A stretch of DNA of 17,333 nucleotides, from contig JABABY010000017.1 of NCBI GenBank assembly GCA_014237955.1, positions 1-17,333 on the forward strand, read 5' to 3'. The notes under the pieces are model-generated. The model saw nothing but the letters and a program-made list of their open reading frames with translations, was not told where the DNA came from and did not search any database. Source of the DNA: Planctomycetota bacterium. Its GTDB lineage: Bacteria > Planctomycetota > Planctomycetia > Pirellulales > UBA7805. Below, in pieces: positions 14,765 through 17,333 of this stretch (position 1 is its first letter; every line of letters starts with the position of its first letter). Made by a program: the position numbers and the translations under genes.

Positions 14765-15448
14765 TTAATCGTGTGTTTTAAATGTATTGAAGATGCGATC
14801 TCCAGCATCACCCAGTCCGGGTACGATAAACTTCTGGTCGTTCAACTCCGGGTCGACAGCAGTAATATAGATCTGGGTATCTGGGTCGTGGGCGGTCACT
14901 TCGGCAATGCCGTCTCTGGAGGCGATAATTGAAAGCAGTTTAATTCTGGGCACACCCCATTCCTTCAGTGTGTTCAGGGCGGCAAGGGCCGAGCCTCCAG
15001 TGGCAAGCATCGGATCGAGCACCAGAGCCACATCGACTGGCTGGCTCTGTGGGAGCTTGCTGTAGTATTCAACGGGGCGGGCGGTCTTTTCATCCCGGTA
15101 GAGCCCCAGGTGCCATACCTCGGCGCTGGGAATCAGATCTAACACGGCGTCGACCATCCCCAAGCCGGCACGGAGGATCGGGACCAAGCCAATGCTTGGC
15201 TTGAGGGCGTGGCCGTCTGTCGTTGTTAGTGGCGTTTCGACAGAAACAGATACGGTTTGCAGATCCTGAGTCGCTTCATATGCGAGCAACACTGCCAATC
15301 GCCGAATCAAATTCCGAAATTCAATCGGTGCGGTTGATTGATTGCGGAGGCGCGTGAGGTGATGCTGGATAAGCGGGTGGTGGACCTCAAAAACATTATC
15401 GCCGCTCTCTAAAGAAGGGTTTGTCTTTTTTAAGTTCTGGGGGGACAT
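14765..15448 (-). CDS. upp: Uracil phosphoribosyltransferase
   Basis: Makes UMP from uracil and PRPP, the pyrimidine counterpart of Hpt. The 227-aa protein is slightly longer than E. coli Upp (208), mainly through a charged N-terminal extension (MSPQNLKKTNPSLESGDN). Conserved blocks are VPILRAGLGMVD at 89-100, the PRPP motif VLDPMLATGGSA at 143-154, and the uracil/PRPP C-terminal block with VDPELNDQKF, IVPGLGDAGDR at 198-218. The common GYI before PGLGDAGD is KFI here; the GLGDAGD core is intact. The start is supported by GGAGG (plus-strand CCTCC at 15456-15460) 7 nt upstream. Uracil produced from uridine or deoxyuridine by the facing cdd/deoA genes is its obvious substrate. Confidence 0.96.
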   Translation of the reverse strand: MSPQNLKKTNPSLESGDNVFEVHHPLIQHHLTRLRNQSTAPIEFRNLIRRLAVLLAYEATQDLQTVSVSVETPLTTTDGHALKPSIGLVPILRAGLGMVDAVLDLIPSAEVWHLGLYRDEKTARPVEYYSKLPQSQPVDVALVLDPMLATGGSALAALNTLKEWGVPRIKLLSIIASRDGIAEVTAHDPDTQIYITAVDPELNDQKFIVPGLGDAGDRIFNTFKTHD

Positions 15449-15455
15449 CCGAAGG

Positions 15456-15460
15456 CCTCC
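15456..15460 (-). promoter_or_regulatory. Strong Shine-Dalgarno of upp
   Basis: GGAGG on the minus strand lies 7 nt before the ATG at 15448 and fixes that start. Nothing convincing was seen as a promoter in the 126-nt gap 15449-15574. AGGG/CCCT arms at 15534-15537 and 15545-15548 could form only a weak 4-bp hairpin downstream of the transglutaminase-like gene. Confidence 0.6.
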
Positions 15461-15574
15461 ATGGGTCTGCCACTTCGCGACTCTCAGTCTAACGGTATGA
15501 CAGACCGGGTGGGGAGAGGGGGAATGTACAAAGAGGGTATCCAGCCCTAAACAGAAAGCGAGAGAAAAACCATT

Positions 15575-16525
15575 TTAGTTTGTCAACACTTCGCGAACAA
15601 ACTCGACTTTAGGACTATTTGGCCCCATAACATCGACAATTTTTAGTTGCTCCGACACGTACCGCTGTCGGCCTTTCTTTTCTGGGACGCGAAAGTTGTC
15701 GCCTTTTTGCAAAATTGGGCGATACTCTGGCATGCTGCCAAAGGCCCGCGTACCGGCTGCCTGGCAGGGAAACCAGTGCCCCTCGCCTTCGGCGTCGTCC
15801 AGATAAAATTCCGGGTAACAATGTCCGGGGACCCATACCGTGCGGGCAGGAATACCGTTCACGCGGCAGAAGGCGATGAATAATGAACTGAGTTCTTCAC
15901 AGTCTCCATCGCCATCTTTGAGGGCCTGATAGGCGCCTTTGAGGGGGCCATTTTTGTACTCAACGTGGTTTCGAACCCAATCATATATCGCCTCGACTTT
16001 TGCCCAGTCTCCTTGCACATCACGAATAATTTCTCGCGCCAACTTACGAATTTTACCGTTTTTTGTTTCAATACTCGGACTGGGGCCCAAATATTTTCTG
16101 ATTTTTGGCGTTATCTTTTTTGGTATTTTATACTGACTTGTTTCTTCTGGTGCCACAATGTGATAGCGGGTGCATTCAAAAGTCACCATCGCCTGAGCTG
16201 ACTCACCCGCCCGAATAAATGGGATCTGCACGACCATCCGCTTAACGGTATCGCCCACCACGTCATAAGAAATGCGGCGAACTTCGGAAGATGCCTCTTC
16301 GTTGATGACCTTTACCTTTTGTTCGGGCCAGTCAACCGGAATGGGCATGGTACCTTCAACACCCTTTAAGGGGCTTCCGGTAGATCGGACAATAATACCC
16401 ACCTGCAGTTGGACCACTTCTTTACGGACAAGCTGTGCAGACGCGGGACTGGGGTCCTCATCAGTGAACTGCGCATCCACATCGGTTACCGGAAGTAACA
16501 ATATGATGGCAAGAAAGAAACGCAA
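15575..16525 (-). CDS. Exported transglutaminase-like (papain-fold) protein, TTG start
   Basis: This 316-aa protein has an N-terminal signal peptide (MRFFLAIILLLPVTDVDA, cleavage before QF) and a C-terminal transglutaminase-like domain, so it probably acts in the periplasm on an unknown protein or peptide. Residues 30-125 look like a beta-rich domain. The catalytic part holds IYDWVRNHVEY at 180-190, the nucleophile in DGDGDCEELSS (Cys209), and GHCYPEFYLDD with His235. At the place of the third catalytic residue, where relatives have W-x-P-x-D, the sequence is WFPCQAAG with Gln255 in place of Asp. The protein may therefore use another residue, or may bind rather than catalyse. The start codon is TTG at 16525; GGAG lies 6 nt before it and the signal peptide begins right there, which supports this unusual start. 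The leader is part of a long inverted repeat described separately. Confidence 0.87.
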   Translation of the reverse strand: MRFFLAIILLLPVTDVDAQFTDEDPSPASAQLVRKEVVQLQVGIIVRSTGSPLKGVEGTMPIPVDWPEQKVKVINEEASSEVRRISYDVVGDTVKRMVVQIPFIRAGESAQAMVTFECTRYHIVAPEETSQYKIPKKITPKIRKYLGPSPSIETKNGKIRKLAREIIRDVQGDWAKVEAIYDWVRNHVEYKNGPLKGAYQALKDGDGDCEELSSLFIAFCRVNGIPARTVWVPGHCYPEFYLDDAEGEGHWFPCQAAGTRAFGSMPEYRPILQKGDNFRVPEKKGRQRYVSEQLKIVDVMGPNSPKVEFVREVLTN

Positions 16526-16531
16526 GGTCCT

Positions 16532-16647
16532 CTCCCTTTTTCAATTCTAGTAGGCGGTGCCGTAAAACTTTTCATCGCTTGGGGCGCTAACCTAATTGGT
16601 GCCCTGCAAGCAGAGTATCCGCTTGTAGTCTAGCTCGAAAAAGGGAG
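16532..16647 (-). promoter_or_regulatory. Inverted repeat able to mask the RBS of the transglutaminase-like gene
   Basis: The plus strand carries CTCCCTTTTTC at 16532-16542 and its perfect reverse complement GAAAAAGGGAG at 16637-16647, with 94 nt between. In a minus-strand transcript the downstream arm contains the GGGAG of the Shine-Dalgarno that serves the TTG start at 16525, so pairing would cover it. A further CTAG sits just inside each arm (16547-16550 and 16630-16633). Inside the loop lie two smaller foldable segments: GGGC...GCCC around ACC/GGT at about 16582-16604, and CTGCAAGC/GCTTGTAG at 16604-16628. The distal arm also supplies the T tract of a possible terminator, so the two folds would compete. 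A small mobile element (MITE) bounded by terminal inverted repeats is an alternative, but I see no target duplication. Confidence 0.35.
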
Positions 16648-16696
16648 GGAGGCATCGACAACTGCCCGCGCGTCAGGATTTCGAGCGGGTAGATGC
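16637..16696 (-). terminator. Candidate intrinsic terminator after the Cys-rich lipoprotein gene
   Basis: On the minus strand, GCATC (16696-16692) and CCCGC (16689-16685) pair with GCGGG (16669-16665) and GATGC (16656-16652), forming an interrupted two-part stem. A pyrimidine-rich stretch ending in TTTTTC follows (to 16637). It lies about 37 nt past the lipoprotein stop. The T run begins about 10 nt after the stem, which is further than in a textbook terminator. An alternative pairing, ACAACT at 16658-16663 with AGTTGT at 16707-16712, would compete with it. Confidence 0.4.
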
Positions 16697-16732
16697 CGGA
16701 TGAGGGAGTTGTTCCGATTACAACCGTTGCGA

Positions 16733-17041
16733 TTACGATCCGGGATTTGCCGGCGTAATGGTCGGTGGGTTCGTTGCAGGACCACTGTTGAGAATAACGC
16801 CCTGTTCATAACTTCCACCTGTTGCACATGTGGAGCAACCCGAAACACCAACACCCCCTGAAACACCAACACCTGTTGAAGCGCTGCAGGGATCACAAGG
16901 AACACAAGGCATACAAGGCATCGTCTGCATACTCTGGGTACCACAACGCCAAGGAGCCCAACTGTGAGAGCGTCTAGAACGACAACGGTTACAGCCAACT
17001 GTTGCCACCAACAAAATCGCCAATATCAGTAGCCTTTTCAT
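16733..17041 (-). CDS. Small Cys-rich predicted lipoprotein
   Basis: This 102-aa protein has a short basic start (MKRLL), a hydrophobic core to residue 16 and ATVG before Cys17, a plausible lipobox-like site. The mature part has a basic cluster (RCRSRRSH) and a ladder of cysteines three residues apart, MPCMPCVPCDPC with Cys43, 46, 49 and 52. Two copies of GVGVSG follow, then CSTC (Cys69 and Cys72), and the C-terminus is Pro/Asn/Thr-rich and unlikely to fold on its own. The combination suggests a metal-binding or disulfide-linked envelope peptide, an inference only. Small lipoproteins of this style occur in planctomycetes without known function. The ATG at 17041 has GGAG 9 nt upstream on the minus strand. 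Upstream is a 229-nt gap and downstream a candidate terminator, so it is probably transcribed alone. Confidence 0.7.
   Translation of the reverse strand: MKRLLILAILLVATVGCNRCRSRRSHSWAPWRCGTQSMQTMPCMPCVPCDPCSASTGVGVSGGVGVSGCSTCATGGSYEQGVILNSGPATNPPTITPANPGS
16842..16873. repeat. Two-copy 18-nt tandem repeat inside the Cys-rich lipoprotein gene
   Basis: GAAACACCAACACC occurs at 16842-16855 and again at 16860-16873, a period of 18 nt. On the minus strand each unit encodes GVGVSG. The period keeps the reading frame, so copy number could vary between strains without breaking the gene. Confidence 0.8.
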
Positions 17042-17270
17042 GGCTCATATCTCCAAAAAAATTCAGTATTCGGAAAAACGGCGAACACAATTCGACAGAA
17101 AACTCTACACCATCAGAAATGATGTGCAAATAAAACAGGCGGTTTTTATTTCCCGCATTTGCCTAGTCGCTATCTGCGACATACGCTTTCTTTGTCCTAA
17201 CAACTGTTAAGGTTTAACACCCACAAACTACAACTGTCTCAATGGTTAAAAACGCCTCTTTCTTCCATGG
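17042..17270. other. Intergenic gap between divergent genes
   Basis: This 229-nt gap looks richer in A/T than its neighbours and should hold the promoter of the Cys-rich lipoprotein and perhaps of a right-hand gene. I see no strong sigma-70 match. The best plus-strand candidate is TTGTCC at about 17191-17196, then 17 nt and TAACAC, which is weak. CATCA-GAAA-TGATG at 17111-17124 is a perfect 5-bp hairpin capped by a GNRA-type tetraloop on the plus strand. CCTAAC/GTTAAGG around 17195-17211 is an imperfect inverted repeat. Confidence 0.3.
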
Positions 17271-17333
17271 ATGTCGGCGATGACGAAAATGGCTCTCTTC
17301 TCAAACATTACTGCGCTGCTTTTCCTGGTGACC
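17271..17333 (+). CDS. Possible start of an exported protein, cut by the right edge
   Basis: From ATG at 17271 the frame encodes MSAMTKMALFSNITALLFLVT up to the edge (split: MSAMTKMALFS, NITALLFLVT). A Lys followed by a hydrophobic stretch is what the start of a signal peptide looks like. Later in-frame ATGs at 17280 and 17289 are also possible starts. There is no good Shine-Dalgarno, and with only 21 codons visible the call is tentative. A second frame from ATG 17267 is open too but encodes an acidic, non-hydrophobic peptide. Confidence 0.35.
   Translation, partial: MSAMTKMALFSNITALLFLVT

Noticed and set aside
16630..16998. Minus-strand 122-codon frame overlapping the Cys-rich lipoprotein
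   Set aside because: It is a frame-shifted reading of the same gene that spills into the hairpin-rich gap. The lipoprotein frame has the better RBS, export signal and CxxC order.
1..17333. CRISPR arrays, tRNA/rRNA genes, transposases, integrases, toxin-antitoxin or phage-defence genes
   Set aside because: I looked for regularly spaced repeats, tRNA-like arms and mobile or defence domain motifs on both strands and found none. The window reads as ordinary chromosomal metabolism plus lineage-specific envelope genes.

Overview
The window looks like chromosomal DNA from a planctomycete, probably of the Pirellulaceae/Pirellulales type. Three things point there: a DUF1559 protein with a type IV prepilin-like N-terminus paired with a small transthyretin-like lipoprotein, a long exported TPR protein of a style common in that group, and tiny Cys-rich lipoproteins. 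This assignment is inferred from gene style only; no rRNA or other phylogenetic marker is present. Coding density is high, and no tRNA, rRNA, CRISPR, transposase or phage gene was seen.

Left part (1-7665): a TPR protein enters from the left edge on + and converges with a minus-strand pair made of a siroheme sulfite reductase and a membrane-anchored family 2 glycosyltransferase. Divergent from these, a + strand cluster encodes a transthyretin-like lipoprotein, a DUF1559 protein whose start overlaps the lipoprotein stop by 8 nt, and an exported endonuclease/exonuclease/phosphatase-fold hydrolase.

Middle part (7801-15448): this is the functional core, a nucleoside salvage and catabolism locus built as two facing units. 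On + are deoC, two tandem purine nucleoside phosphorylase paralogs, a thymidine phosphorylase, cytidine deaminase and a Nudix hydrolase. On - are upp, a NupC/CNT nucleoside transporter and hpt, which meet the + unit tail to tail with a 27-nt gap. Read together, NupC imports nucleosides, Cdd deaminates cytidine, the phosphorylases release bases and (deoxy)ribose-1-phosphate, Hpt and Upp recapture bases as nucleotides with PRPP, and DeoC splits deoxyribose-5-phosphate. No phosphopentomutase is present here, so that step must be encoded elsewhere.

Right part (15575-17333): a TTG-initiated exported transglutaminase-like protein lies behind a 207-nt gap rich in inverted repeats. Upstream of it is a 102-aa Cys-rich lipoprotein, then a 229-nt AT-richer gap, and finally the start of a possible exported protein cut by the right edge.

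I do not see an unmistakably new multi-gene system. The strongest leads are the two PNP copies, which have diverged at different parts of the active site, and a possible RNA element that could hide the ribosome binding site of the transglutaminase-like gene. Smaller oddities are the periplasmic insertion in the CNT transporter, the EF-hand-like loop in the secreted EEP hydrolase, the missing catalytic Asp in the transglutaminase-like protein and the CxxC ladder in the small lipoprotein.
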